NCBI RefSeq assembly: GCF_007992715.1
Contig: NZ_BKAU01000006.1
Coordinates: 186,001-250,000 of the forward strand
Origin: Chitinophaga cymbidii
GTDB lineage: Bacteria > Bacteroidota > Bacteroidia > Chitinophagales > Chitinophagaceae
DNA length: 64,000 bases
Reading direction: 5' to 3'
Part shown: positions 53,912 through 63,507 of the stretch, piece by piece
Layout: every line of letters starts with the position of its first letter
Position numbering within the stretch: position 1 is the first letter of the stretch
The notes under the pieces: generated by a model
The model's input: the letters and a program-made list of their open reading frames with translations, nothing else
Databases searched by the model: none
Told to the model about the DNA's origin: nothing
Program-made: the position numbers and the translations under genes

Positions 53912-55717
53912 ATGAAATGCTGTTCCCTGCTGATTCCATTACTGGTATGCTGTTACATGTCTTTCGCGCAGGCGGATACGGTGCTTAACCGTTACCGCCG
54001 GTATTTGCTCGCACAGCCTGCAACGGATATCAGCCCGATCGTTTCAAATTACGACAGCATCCGCCAGTGGCCGGATATCAACTATGCGGACCGCGATCTG
54101 GCGGGCTGGAACGTGGCGGACCATTTGCGAAGGGTGCGTAACCTGTCCATCGCCTGGTCTGATCCCCGTTCTTCGTGGTATCAGGACGGTGCATGCCGCC
54201 GCATCATAGACAACGCCCTGCATCACTGGCTGGAGAAACGTTATCAAAGCCCTAACTGGTGGCATAACAAGATCGGCGTACCGCAGCTGATGCGGGATAT
54301 CATCGTGATGCTACGCGGTTCGCTTGACAGGGATGAACTGTCACAGGCACTGGCGGTGATGGCCCAGAACGATGAGGCATCCTGGCGCAGGAGCACCGGT
54401 GCTAACCTCGTCTGGTGCGCGGACCTCACCTTTCACTACGGCGCTTTCACCGGCGATACCGCGTTGATGCGCAGCTGCGTGGAAATGATCTGGAAGGAAG
54501 TAAAAATTACCACAAAAGAAGGCGTACAGCCGGATTACAGCTTTCATCAGCATAAGGAACGCCTGCAAATGTATCATTACGGCCGGGCTTTTCTACAGGA
54601 TAACGTGCGCCTGGCCTGGGAAACGCAAGGAACGCCCTGGGCATTCCCGCAAGAAAAAATAGCGATCCTTTCTTCGTTTATCCTTGAAGGTTGGCAATGG
54701 ATGGCGCGGGGCATTTACACCGTTCCCGGTACGGTCGACCGCTCGGTGAGCAGGCCGAATGCATTGAAGGGCGCGGATATCCGGCCGCTGATACCATATC
54801 TCTGCGAGCTTGATCCCGCCAACAAGGCGGCTTATCTTGCCATTGAAGCCCGGCAGAACGGTGCCGGAGAACCGCTTACAGGATTCCGTCATTATCCGCG
54901 GTCCGATTTTACCGTTTATCATCATCCTCAGTTCAGCTTCTTCCTGAAAACACTTTCCAACCGCACACTACCGGCGGAATCCATCAACAGCGAAAACCTT
55001 AAAGGTCATTTGATGCATAGTGGCGACGGATATTTCATACTGAACGGGAATGAATATACGAACCTGATGCCCGCCTGGGACTGGGAGCATCTGCCCGGCA
55101 CTACCGAAGGCGCCTTTACCCGCAGTGCATTCACCGGCGGCGTAACCGATGGCCGGAGTGGCTTCGCGGTGATGGACTTCGGAGAAGGAAAGAAGCTCTG
55201 GGCTTGTTATGATAATATGATGATCTGCCTGATCGCCGGAAGGTCCGGCATTACTACGCTGGACCAATGCCGGTTGCAGGGCGATGTGCTGACGGATACC
55301 CGTTGGGTCTATCATAACAAGCTGGCCTACATACCGCTGGAAACTTCTGTTATAAATGTACAGGTGGTAGAACAGGAGGGAAGCTGGCAATCCATCAATG
55401 CAGCCGGTTCCCCGGAAATAGTGCGGGAAAAGGTATTCAAACCATCCTTGCGGAATGCTTCCGGTTATGTAGTGGCGTACTGTGACAATGTGCGGCAGGT
55501 GCGCCGGCTGGCGGAGAAGAAACGCTGGAAGGTATTACGGAATACCCCCGAATGCCAGGCGCTGCAACTGGAAGACGGCACGGTGATGGCGGCGTTCTAT
55601 AAAGCAGGCAGCGTTGCGGGCATATCAGTGGAAAAGCCTTGCCTGGTGATGATGAAAGACGGCGTGAAACATGTTGTTGATCCCACACAAAATGAAGAAG
55701 GGCCGCCAACCAAATGA
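53912..55717 (+). CDS. Polysaccharide lyase family 8 (chondroitin AC / hyaluronate / xanthan lyase type)
   Basis: The 601-residue protein has a signal peptide (1-20), an (alpha/alpha) toroid and a C-terminal beta region. Residues that correspond to the PL8 active site are Asn165 (TGANLVW), His214 (DYSFHQHKERLQ) and Tyr223 (YHYGRAF), with arginines in VDRSVSRPN (about 270). The Asn-His and His-Tyr spacing matches Pedobacter chondroitin AC lyase as I remember it. It cleaves beside a uronic acid by elimination. It is somewhat shorter than most PL8 enzymes. It is the last gene of the run. Confidence 0.9.
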   Translation: MKCCSLLIPLLVCCYMSFAQADTVLNRYRRYLLAQPATDISPIVSNYDSIRQWPDINYADRDLAGWNVADHLRRVRNLSIAWSDPRSSWYQDGACRRIIDNALHHWLEKRYQSPNWWHNKIGVPQLMRDIIVMLRGSLDRDELSQALAVMAQNDEASWRRSTGANLVWCADLTFHYGAFTGDTALMRSCVEMIWKEVKITTKEGVQPDYSFHQHKERLQMYHYGRAFLQDNVRLAWETQGTPWAFPQEKIAILSSFILEGWQWMARGIYTVPGTVDRSVSRPNALKGADIRPLIPYLCELDPANKAAYLAIEARQNGAGEPLTGFRHYPRSDFTVYHHPQFSFFLKTLSNRTLPAESINSENLKGHLMHSGDGYFILNGNEYTNLMPAWDWEHLPGTTEGAFTRSAFTGGVTDGRSGFAVMDFGEGKKLWACYDNMMICLIAGRSGITTLDQCRLQGDVLTDTRWVYHNKLAYIPLETSVINVQVVEQEGSWQSINAAGSPEIVREKVFKPSLRNASGYVVAYCDNVRQVRRLAEKKRWKVLRNTPECQALQLEDGTVMAAFYKAGSVAGISVEKPCLVMMKDGVKHVVDPTQNEEGPPTK

Positions 55718-55732
55718 CAGCCCTTGCTTTTT
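55698..55732 (+). terminator. Weak terminator-like hairpin at the end of the PL8 gene
   Basis: AAGGGC (55698-55703) can pair with GCCCTT (55720-55725), followed by GCTTTTTAT. The stem is short with a large loop and begins inside the coding sequence. It is the only candidate in the 21-bp gap to the convergent gene. Confidence 0.35.
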
Positions 55733-55738
55733 ATCCAC

Positions 55739-58700
55739 TTAAAACTCCAGCGCCTCCGCCTGAAGGTCCACCGTATTCCAGTTGCCGACAGACACCACGA
55801 GGTCGTGATTCGAAGGAAGGTTTACATTGACCTGTTTATTCACAGGCGTATTACTCGTTTTATTGATCGAAAATGCTTTCACCTGTACGTTCTTCAGCGT
55901 GCTGCGGTTGCCGAGCCGGAAAAGGCTGAGGTCAGGCGCCACGGTAATATCCGATTCCGTACCCGGACCGCCGCCCACGCCGCTGATGGCGAGCGACCGT
56001 ACCTGGTTGCCGATCAGTTTCGAGAACGTTACCGTGAACTCTTTTTCCGCATGCGGCGCAAAACGTATCTGCGAAGCATCCGCATTGACCATCAGCGTAT
56101 CCCTGTGGCCGGGTTGTGTTTTTACATTTTCCAGCTTGATGGTGGTGCCGTCCGGCATGATGCTGTTGAATGTATACGTCCCCGCGCCGTCGCCCACAAT
56201 ATGACGGGTATAGCTTCTGTTCACCGGGAGCAGGTACGCGCCTTTGAGCAGGTAGCAGGGATGTGAATCCGGAATTTCGCTGTATATACGGTTATTGAAA
56301 TTGCCCACACGCAGCCCGTTCTCATCCAGTATTTCAAGATCGGCGGGGCTCAGCAGGAAATCCACGATAAAGCTCGTTAATCCAAATGGTCCACCGAAAG
56401 GCAGGTCGTGGTCAGACAGCATGTAATCGCCATTGCTCATCTGGCCGAGCGTGACGCCGTCGCTGCTGCTGAATTTAATGCCGGAGCCGCCGTCGAAATA
56501 ATCATAATGCAGCTCGCCGCCATCCATCCTGAATTGCAGGCGGCAATTGGTGTTGTCCGCATGATTGCAATCCCAGCAGAACAGTTGCACGCCGTCCAGC
56601 GAAGCGATGGTGGTGGTGCCATTGGGGCTCAGCTGCGGTCCGGGGTGGCCGGAAGGATATACGAAACGGTACGGCATGAGGCAATGGGAGTCGCTCAATC
56701 CATCGATGTAACCCGCGTCCCATATGGCGCCGGAAGGAATGAAGAACAGGAGGGGAGCAACATTTCTGTCGCAACCTGTGAGGAACACCCTTTCTATTTC
56801 CCTGGCCGTTTGCTCCACGCGCGCAGTGCCCTGGCGGCTCTGATCGTGGAAATGGATCAGGCTTTCGCGGCTCAGCAGCTTACCGTGAATAGCGGTGAGC
56901 ATTTTGTGCACGCTGGCCTTGGTGGTGGTGATGGTATCTGTTTCGCCTTTCCAGAGTTTGTCAGCTACGAGGCTGGACAAAGAAGTGCAGAAGCCGGTAG
57001 CGAGTCCGCCGTTGGTTTCTCCTTTCAGGAAGTGTTCGTAGAAAGCGTAGTAGGCGGCGGTGAGCACCGGATGCCCGAAGATCGGGTCCAGCAGTTCATG
57101 CCACACTTCCGCGGTGCCAAAGGTATCTTCAAACGTTCCCCAGCTGGGCACGCCGTCTTTGAAGTTGTTGAAGGGGAGGTTGTGAACGCCGTAGGTGAAC
57201 GGGATTTCCAGCACGCGGGGTTTCGTAGCCGTTCTGCTGTTGCTCACCATGCCGTCAGGATTCCTGACCTGTACGCTCACAGAACCACCGGTGCTGCCGG
57301 TTCCCCCGGTACCGGGCATCCGGAAGATGATCTGCGTTTGCGTAACACTGGAAGCCGGGATCGCTGCGCCGTTCACCAGCACGGAAGCGCCGGTGATAAA
57401 GGCTTTGCCGGTAATGGTCACGTCAGTGGCCGGTGGAAGAGCAGGCGGCAGCGTGTCCAGCTGCGGCTTCACGCGGATGGGAACACGGTTGCTTTGCGTG
57501 CCGTCCGATGCGCGCCGCACGTACACGGATTTTTGTCCGCCCGCGATATTGGAAGGCACCGTAACGGTGATGCTTTCATCCGGGTTGATGACCGGCACGA
57601 GCGTAGCTACTCCGTCGATCACCACGCGGTCGTTATTGGCGAATTGCGTTCCGCGCAGGGTGATGCTGTTGCCGGGAAAGACTTCCGAAGGATTGATCTC
57701 CGTGATAAATGGACGGGTCAGCAGTTCTTCCCAGGCATCTTCCGTAAACTGGAAAAAGCTGTTTTGCGCATCCTGTCCCGCCAGCGCAGCATCCGCGCCG
57801 GTAGCGCCGGGTTGCCCCTGTGATCCGTTGTGGCCATTGCGGGCATCATGACAGGTTTCACCATTACCGCTGCGCCCTCCGCTGCCACCACGGCCTCCAT
57901 TACCACCGTTGCCGCCGCGTCCGCGTTGCCCGCCCTGGTTCTTCAGCCGGAATGAATTATTGGTGACGGTGCTGGCCAGCGTTCCGTCCAGCACACCGAT
58001 CGTGATGTTACCACCATGACCGCCGTTACCGCCACGTCCGCCGTCGCCACCGCGGCCGCCATTGCCGCCGTTACCACCGTCGCCGGGATCGCTGACGCAG
58101 TGCCATCCAAAGAACCATGCGCGTTTACCGCCGCTGCCGTCGCCACCATCACCGCCACGGCCGCCATTCTGGCCGCTGCCGCCCTTGATGCCGTCTTCAC
58201 CGTTCAGATCGATGTTCGGGATGTTCGTCAGGTCTTTTACCCACATTTCCAGCGCTGGTGCATTCCGGCCGGAAGCGCCGCCAATGCCGCCTTCGCCGGG
58301 TCTGCCGTTGTCGCCGTCCAGCCCGTCGCGGGAATCCGGCTTGGTGTGGATGCCGTTCCAGCCGCGCCCGTTCAGGTCGGGGTTATCCAGCCGCGGTGGC
58401 GTGGAGCCGCCCGGCCTGCGCCAGGTGATGGTGGCATTGCTGCCGCAGATCACGCGCTCCGCGATGATGTAAAGCTTTTCAACATCCGGCTCCACTACCA
58501 CCTGTGTATTGGTAAGGTCCAGCACACCGGCGATGATCACGGAAGTATTCACCGGCAATGTTTTCAACATCAGCGGGCGGACCATTTCAGACAGCATCGG
58601 CCATTCTTCCGGCTTCTGCGCGGCGATCTGTTTCAGGAACGTTTCCTTGTTCGCCAGCTTCAGGCCCGCGCCGTTGAGCTGCACCACCTCATTGAGGCTG

Positions 58701-59824
58701 ACGCCGGTGCGGAACGCCTCGATGGTGGGACTGTTGCGGATCACTTCGCGGGAAAGGCGGACGCCTGTTCTGTTCAGTATGGTAAGATGATCGAGGCGGC
58801 CGGAAAGACCGGTGGTGTTGATGACGCTGCCGGGTCTTGTCACGATCACCGGGGACGGTGTGGGCGTTACCGCCATTGGCTTCGCGCCCTTCAGTACGGT
58901 GGCGCTGTTGCGGTTTGGGAGGTACCGCGCCAGGTGCTCTTTCTTTTGTGCCGCGCTCAGCTGCGTGAAGCTGTTGGCGATCTTGCCCCAGTTCACTTTC
59001 ACTTCTTTCATTTTCTTCGGCGCGATCAGCACTTTTCCTTTGGGAATATAAGTAGGTACTTTGATCTGAAGGGTGGAGAGGTCGCTGATCTTGTCCACGC
59101 CGGCGGCGTTCATGATCTCTTTTACCGGCTGCAGGCGCGCCCTGCTTTCATCCAGGCTGGCGATCACCTTTACGATGGCGTTGATGCCGATCTTTGATTT
59201 GATGCTGGCTTCGAGCGTTTTGGCATCTTTGACACGTTTGCTCCAGGCCGTTGAGGTGAATGCGCCTTCGCGGATCAGGATGTCGCCGATCTTGCCTTTG
59301 AACTGGTAGCTTTTACCGTCCATTCCCGCGCCGGCCCTGAAGCCCAGCTGTCCCACCGCTTCGAGGGCGCCCGTCACTTTCTGGCTGGCCACCACTTTAT
59401 CGTTCACTTCGAGCGACAGCTTGCCTGCTTTATCGCGGGAGAACCGCACGCGATACGTTTTTCCGGCGGCCAGCGCTGTTTTGGAAGTGATCACCTTCCA
59501 GCCGCTTTTGACATGCACGCTGCCGCTGAGCAATCCTTTGCTGTCGATGTAAAGCGCCGCGGGCGGGGATTGTGATTCGATGATGTTCTGCCGTGCGCCT
59601 TTTACCGTGTCCGGTATAACGATCGCTTCAAGCGTGAATACGCCGCTTTCCTCCAGCTCGGGAATGCGGCCCATGTTGATGAAACCTTTTTTAACGAGGA
59701 ACTGGTTCTCGATTTCCGAGCGGGCAACACTGCCGCTCAGCATTACCTGCGTGCCGTTAACGGACCCGTCAAAGGCTCCATTGCTTTCCGCACGCACGAA
59801 CATCAGCGTTTTTAGCTGTTCCAT
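55739..59824 (-). CDS. Giant LamG / Gly-rich / IPT protein with a putative cysteine-hydrolase domain
   Basis: The 1361-residue protein has no signal peptide and no lipobox. Visible parts in order are a LamG-like sandwich (about 1-200), a linker rich in short conserved-looking strands (about 200-480), a Gly/Asn/Asp-rich stretch with many GGxGG and GxxGxxG units (about 480-680), one or two IPT/TIG domains (about 705-870), a region with GGLATGFCTSL (about 945), SDSHCLMPYRF (about 1045) and CWDCNHADNTNC (about 1085), and a beta-rich end. The Cys, His, Asp order resembles papain-like or transglutaminase-like hydrolases; this is my inference. Localisation and function are unknown. It stands alone after the PL8 locus on the opposite strand. 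Confidence 0.75.
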   Translation of the reverse strand: MEQLKTLMFVRAESNGAFDGSVNGTQVMLSGSVARSEIENQFLVKKGFINMGRIPELEESGVFTLEAIVIPDTVKGARQNIIESQSPPAALYIDSKGLLSGSVHVKSGWKVITSKTALAAGKTYRVRFSRDKAGKLSLEVNDKVVASQKVTGALEAVGQLGFRAGAGMDGKSYQFKGKIGDILIREGAFTSTAWSKRVKDAKTLEASIKSKIGINAIVKVIASLDESRARLQPVKEIMNAAGVDKISDLSTLQIKVPTYIPKGKVLIAPKKMKEVKVNWGKIANSFTQLSAAQKKEHLARYLPNRNSATVLKGAKPMAVTPTPSPVIVTRPGSVINTTGLSGRLDHLTILNRTGVRLSREVIRNSPTIEAFRTGVSLNEVVQLNGAGLKLANKETFLKQIAAQKPEEWPMLSEMVRPLMLKTLPVNTSVIIAGVLDLTNTQVVVEPDVEKLYIIAERVICGSNATITWRRPGGSTPPRLDNPDLNGRGWNGIHTKPDSRDGLDGDNGRPGEGGIGGASGRNAPALEMWVKDLTNIPNIDLNGEDGIKGGSGQNGGRGGDGGDGSGGKRAWFFGWHCVSDPGDGGNGGNGGRGGDGGRGGNGGHGGNITIGVLDGTLASTVTNNSFRLKNQGGQRGRGGNGGNGGRGGSGGRSGNGETCHDARNGHNGSQGQPGATGADAALAGQDAQNSFFQFTEDAWEELLTRPFITEINPSEVFPGNSITLRGTQFANNDRVVIDGVATLVPVINPDESITVTVPSNIAGGQKSVYVRRASDGTQSNRVPIRVKPQLDTLPPALPPATDVTITGKAFITGASVLVNGAAIPASSVTQTQIIFRMPGTGGTGSTGGSVSVQVRNPDGMVSNSRTATKPRVLEIPFTYGVHNLPFNNFKDGVPSWGTFEDTFGTAEVWHELLDPIFGHPVLTAAYYAFYEHFLKGETNGGLATGFCTSLSSLVADKLWKGETDTITTTKASVHKMLTAIHGKLLSRESLIHFHDQSRQGTARVEQTAREIERVFLTGCDRNVAPLLFFIPSGAIWDAGYIDGLSDSHCLMPYRFVYPSGHPGPQLSPNGTTTIASLDGVQLFCWDCNHADNTNCRLQFRMDGGELHYDYFDGGSGIKFSSSDGVTLGQMSNGDYMLSDHDLPFGGPFGLTSFIVDFLLSPADLEILDENGLRVGNFNNRIYSEIPDSHPCYLLKGAYLLPVNRSYTRHIVGDGAGTYTFNSIMPDGTTIKLENVKTQPGHRDTLMVNADASQIRFAPHAEKEFTVTFSKLIGNQVRSLAISGVGGGPGTESDITVAPDLSLFRLGNRSTLKNVQVKAFSINKTSNTPVNKQVNVNLPSNHDLVVSVGNWNTVDLQAEALEF

Positions 59825-60018
59825 GTGAATTTATTTTGGGGTTTAATAAATGAGGTAAGGGGATTGCAAATAGGGGTCAATACAACGATGTAACGAAGTT
59901 ATCAATTATAATAAACCGGGTCAAGCGTAAAAGTACGCATGTTGGGGATTAGTTGGCGGATGGCGGAATATGCGCCGTGGTTGGCGGATACTGGCTGATT
60001 TTTGTAACTTCGGTCAGC

Positions 60019-61047
60019 ATGAAAAACCGCAGAATATTCATACGGACCCTCGCTTCACTTGCCTTGCTGCCATCCTTCGCGGAGGCCGCGAGTGCGGCAA
60101 AGCCCCGGCTGCGGATCATGGGCGTGAACGGCTGGATTCCCCCGTCAAAGCTGGGTTACTTCCTGACACATGAGCATGTAATGGTGGATTTCATCGAAGC
60201 GGGCAAGATCAGCAAAGACAGGTACAACATCGATGAAGTGTACAAAACAGCATTGCCATTCCTGACGGATGTGCGCAAGGCCGGCTGCGCCACCATGCTG
60301 GAATGTACGCCCGCTTACCTCGGCCGGGACGTACAGCTGTTGCAGCGGCTGTCCAAAGCAACGGGACTGCACCTCGTCACCAACACCGGCTACTACGGTG
60401 CCAGCAAGGAAAAGCATCTCCCGGAACATGCTTATACGGAAACGGCGGAGCAGCTCGCTGCCCGGTGGGTCCGTGAATTTCAAGAAGGCATCGAAGGCAC
60501 CGCGGTGCGCCCCGGATTCATCAAGCTCGCGGCGGACAAGGCGCCGTTAACGCCCGTACAACAAAAGCTGGTGCATGCCGGCGCGCTCGCACATCTGCAA
60601 ACCGGTCTTACCATCGGCATCCATTCCGGCGATGGCGCCGCCGCGCAGGAAGAACTGAAGATATTGCAGGAACATGGTGTATCGCCGGAGGCATTTGTAT
60701 GGATACATGCACAGAATGAAACAGATTTCTCCATCTTCAGCGAAATGGCGGAAGCAGGCGTATGGGTGGAGTTCGATGCTTTGAAAACCGACAATCATGC
60801 GCAATATTTGAAGCTGCTGCGGTACATGAAAGACAAGGGACTGCTGCATAAAGTACTGCTGTCGCAGGACAGCGGATGGTACTACGTTGGTGATCCCGGC
60901 GGAGGGCCTTACCGGCCATATACGGAATTGTTCAATGCTTTTATTCCCGCATTGCTGCGGAACGGTTTTACGCAGCGGGATGTGGATCTGGTGCTGAAGC
61001 GTAATCCTGTTGAGGCTTTTGGGGTGCGGGTAAGACGTGCGGATTGA
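60019..61047 (+). CDS. Phosphotriesterase-family metal-dependent hydrolase
   Basis: The start at 60019 (MKNRRIFIRTLASLALLPSF) gives a signal peptide with a Tat-like NRRIFIR; a frame from 59953 adds 22 residues. The 342-residue protein has the full metal-site pattern of the family: His51 and His53 in THEHVMVDF, bridging Lys169 in GFIKLAADK, His202 in IGIHSGDG, His230 in VWIHAQNE and Asp284 in LSQDSGWY. Physiological substrates of such proteins are usually lactones or phosphodiesters. The next gene (ModE-like) starts 23 bp downstream. Confidence 0.9.
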   Translation: MKNRRIFIRTLASLALLPSFAEAASAAKPRLRIMGVNGWIPPSKLGYFLTHEHVMVDFIEAGKISKDRYNIDEVYKTALPFLTDVRKAGCATMLECTPAYLGRDVQLLQRLSKATGLHLVTNTGYYGASKEKHLPEHAYTETAEQLAARWVREFQEGIEGTAVRPGFIKLAADKAPLTPVQQKLVHAGALAHLQTGLTIGIHSGDGAAAQEELKILQEHGVSPEAFVWIHAQNETDFSIFSEMAEAGVWVEFDALKTDNHAQYLKLLRYMKDKGLLHKVLLSQDSGWYYVGDPGGGPYRPYTELFNAFIPALLRNGFTQRDVDLVLKRNPVEAFGVRVRRAD

Positions 61048-61070
61048 TCTTTTTTATTAAATTCACAGCC

Positions 61071-61433
61071 ATGAAAAAGCAACATACCTTCAAAGCGAAC
61101 GGCAGGATCTGGATCGACGGGCCTGACGGCGCTTTTTTAGGATATGGCAGGGTAGAGCTGCTGGAAAAGATACATGAGCTGGGATCTATCCGAAAGGCCG
61201 CGCTGGCCATGAAAATGTCGTACCGCCAGGCCTGGGAATTTGTGCAGCAGATGAACCAGGTGTTGAAAAAACCGCTGGTCGTGGCCAATACCGGCGGAAA
61301 GGGAGGCGGCCAGGCCGTGCTTACCGAAGAAGGTTTAAAGGCCGTTGAGCAGTTCAGGGAATTTAACGGCGCCTTCCAGGAATTTCTGGCATCCTACTCA
61401 AAAGAGTTGACCTTCAAACCCTCATCTAAATAA
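61071..61433 (+). CDS. ModE-N-like winged-helix regulator without a molybdate-binding domain
   Basis: The 120-residue protein starts at 61071 (MKKQHTFKANGRIWIDG). It matches the N-terminal DNA-binding domain of ModE: ELGSIRKAALAMKMSYRQAWEFVQQMNQ (about 37-64), then NTGGKGGGQAVLTEEG. The C-terminal TOBE/Mop domains that bind molybdate in ModE are absent, so it must sense the signal in another way or act as a plain repressor. It lies before a TonB receptor and a molybdopterin-fold protein. Confidence 0.88.
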   Translation: MKKQHTFKANGRIWIDGPDGAFLGYGRVELLEKIHELGSIRKAALAMKMSYRQAWEFVQQMNQVLKKPLVVANTGGKGGGQAVLTEEGLKAVEQFREFNGAFQEFLASYSKELTFKPSSK

Positions 61434-61511
61434 TCTTCCCGGATTGATTCCCCACATTTGCAATTATCACTTTGTTTATTATGTTTGTACCGTTATTCAA
61501 AAAAAAGCATA

Positions 61512-63497
61512 ATGAAAACCATTGTCCCTCTTGCCATCATACACCTCATCTTATTCAGTTTTTCCGCTACCGCCCAACGTGACAGCTCCGGTGTTTTTCA
61601 TCTGGGAGAAGTGGTCATCAAGGATATAAAGCAGGATGTTGTTAACCGGGAAGACATTGACAGGCATCAGCGCCTGAACGTGGCTACCGCGCTCAACCTG
61701 TTGCCGGGTGTGACATTGGGGAGCGTGGGGCCACGCAATGAATCCGTGGTTTTCATCCGCGGGTTCAACCTGCGGCAGGTGCCGGTGTTTGTGGATGGCG
61801 TGCCCGTGTACGTTCCTTATGACGGGTATGTGGACCTTGCGCGGTTTACAACATTCGGGGTTTCCCGCATCGATGTGAGCAAGGGCAGCGCATCCGTATT
61901 GTATGGCCCTAACACCATGGGTGGCGCTATCAACCTTGTATCGGTGAAGCCTGTTCACAGGCTGGACCTGGAAGCTGGCGCTGGCTGGCTTGCAGGTGGT
62001 CATGAGGGTTATCTCAATATTGGCGGCAGGCTGAAGAAATTCTATGTGCAGGCGGGTGTTTCAAGGTACAAGCGTGATCACTTCGGTCTTTCCGGCAACT
62101 ACACACCAACTAAAACAGAAGATGGGAAAGAACGCGAAAACTCGATGCATGAAGATGTGCAGTTCAATATCAAGATCGGGTATACGCCCAATTCCCGCAG
62201 CGAATACGCGATCGGCTATATTGATCAGCAGGGAGAAAAGGGCACGCCGGTATATGCCGGAGCCGATTCGCTGAATTCCCTCCTGAAAAATCCCCGCTAC
62301 TGGAAATGGCCTTACTGGAACAAAAAGAGTCTGTACTTTATATCCAATATGCAGCCGGACAGCCTGAGCGAGGTGAAGCTGCGCGTGTACTTCGATCAGT
62401 TCCGTAACCGGCTGGACAGCTATGACGACGGCAGCTATACCGCGCAGACAAGACCCTATGCCTTCAGCAGCATCTATGACGATCATAGCATCGGCGCCAG
62501 CGCTGAATACAGCAGGAACATCCGGACGGATAACCGGCTGAGCGCGGCCTTACATGCAAAACGCGATATTCACAAAGAACATAACATCGGTGAGCCGGTA
62601 AGAAAAACCGCGGACAATACTTATGCTGTCAGCATTTCCGATGAACAACGGTTTTCGGACAACTGGGCGGCAAAGGCGGGGGTAAGCTGGAACATGCGGG
62701 AGAACGACGGTGCGGAAAATTATGATAGCCAAACCGGTGCTGTCAGCCAGTTTGACGCCGCAACAAACACGGCCTGGAACGTACAGGCTTCCCTGGCGCG
62801 GTATTTTACCCCGGCGCGTTCGGTACGTGCTTCCTTCGGCCGCATGACGCGGTTAGCCACAATAAAGGACAGGTACTCTTACCGCATGGGCACGGCGGTC
62901 CCGAATCCTGCTTTGAAAGCGGAGCATGCATTGCATTATGAATTAAGCTATGAGGATGCCAGCATCCGCCGTGTTCGTCTGCAGGCGGCGGTGTTTTATA
63001 GCAGCATCGGAAATGTGATCCAGAATGTAAACAATGTTCAATACGATACCCCCGCCGGCCGCTGGTTATCGCAAATGCAGAATAAAGGCCGCGCAGCATT
63101 CTACGGAGGTGAAGCGGCTGTATCGTACAATATCGGCATGTTGCAAACCGGCATTAATTATTCGTTCATCCGCCGTAAAAATCTGGATGATAAAAATATC
63201 CGTTTTACAGACGTTCCCGAACACAAACTGAGTGGAACGGCAACCTACTCGATTGCACGTGTAGCCCTTACCGTAGACGGCGAATACAACACATACCGGT
63301 ACAGCACCAGCTATGGAACAAAAGCGCCGGGATTCTTTCTGCTGCACGGCTCGCTGGCAGTGCCTGTGCAGTCCTGGCTGCAGGTGCGCATGGGCGTGAA
63401 TAATATTTTTGATAAAGACTACGTGCTGGTGGAGGGCTTTCCGGAACAGGGGCGCAACTATTTCATCAAACTGAATTTTAATTATTCCATTCTATAA
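61512..63497 (+). CDS. TonB-dependent receptor linked to molybdenum genes
   Basis: The start at 61512 gives a signal peptide (1-22, ending FSATAQ). The 661-residue protein has a plug (about 35-155; ALNLLPGVTLGSVGPRNESVVFIRGFNLRQVPVFVDGVPVY) and a barrel ending NFNYSIL with a TonB receptor C-terminus. It lacks the CarboxypepD_reg domain that SusC proteins carry and is small, which fits uptake of a metal complex or small ligand. Its neighbours suggest a molybdenum link; the ligand is not shown. Confidence 0.9.
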   Translation: MKTIVPLAIIHLILFSFSATAQRDSSGVFHLGEVVIKDIKQDVVNREDIDRHQRLNVATALNLLPGVTLGSVGPRNESVVFIRGFNLRQVPVFVDGVPVYVPYDGYVDLARFTTFGVSRIDVSKGSASVLYGPNTMGGAINLVSVKPVHRLDLEAGAGWLAGGHEGYLNIGGRLKKFYVQAGVSRYKRDHFGLSGNYTPTKTEDGKERENSMHEDVQFNIKIGYTPNSRSEYAIGYIDQQGEKGTPVYAGADSLNSLLKNPRYWKWPYWNKKSLYFISNMQPDSLSEVKLRVYFDQFRNRLDSYDDGSYTAQTRPYAFSSIYDDHSIGASAEYSRNIRTDNRLSAALHAKRDIHKEHNIGEPVRKTADNTYAVSISDEQRFSDNWAAKAGVSWNMRENDGAENYDSQTGAVSQFDAATNTAWNVQASLARYFTPARSVRASFGRMTRLATIKDRYSYRMGTAVPNPALKAEHALHYELSYEDASIRRVRLQAAVFYSSIGNVIQNVNNVQYDTPAGRWLSQMQNKGRAAFYGGEAAVSYNIGMLQTGINYSFIRRKNLDDKNIRFTDVPEHKLSGTATYSIARVALTVDGEYNTYRYSTSYGTKAPGFFLLHGSLAVPVQSWLQVRMGVNNIFDKDYVLVEGFPEQGRNYFIKLNFNYSIL

Positions 63498-63507
63498 ATC
63501 ATTACAT

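Noticed and set aside
37148..55717. Labelling the locus a xanthan or hyaluronan locus
   Set aside because: PL8 and GH88 would fit, but no backbone endoglucanase for xanthan is present, and GH30 plus GH2 are not expected for hyaluronan.
57780..58390. DNA repeat array or CRISPR-like region
   Set aside because: The repetition comes from Gly-rich codons inside one long protein and has no constant repeat or spacer length.
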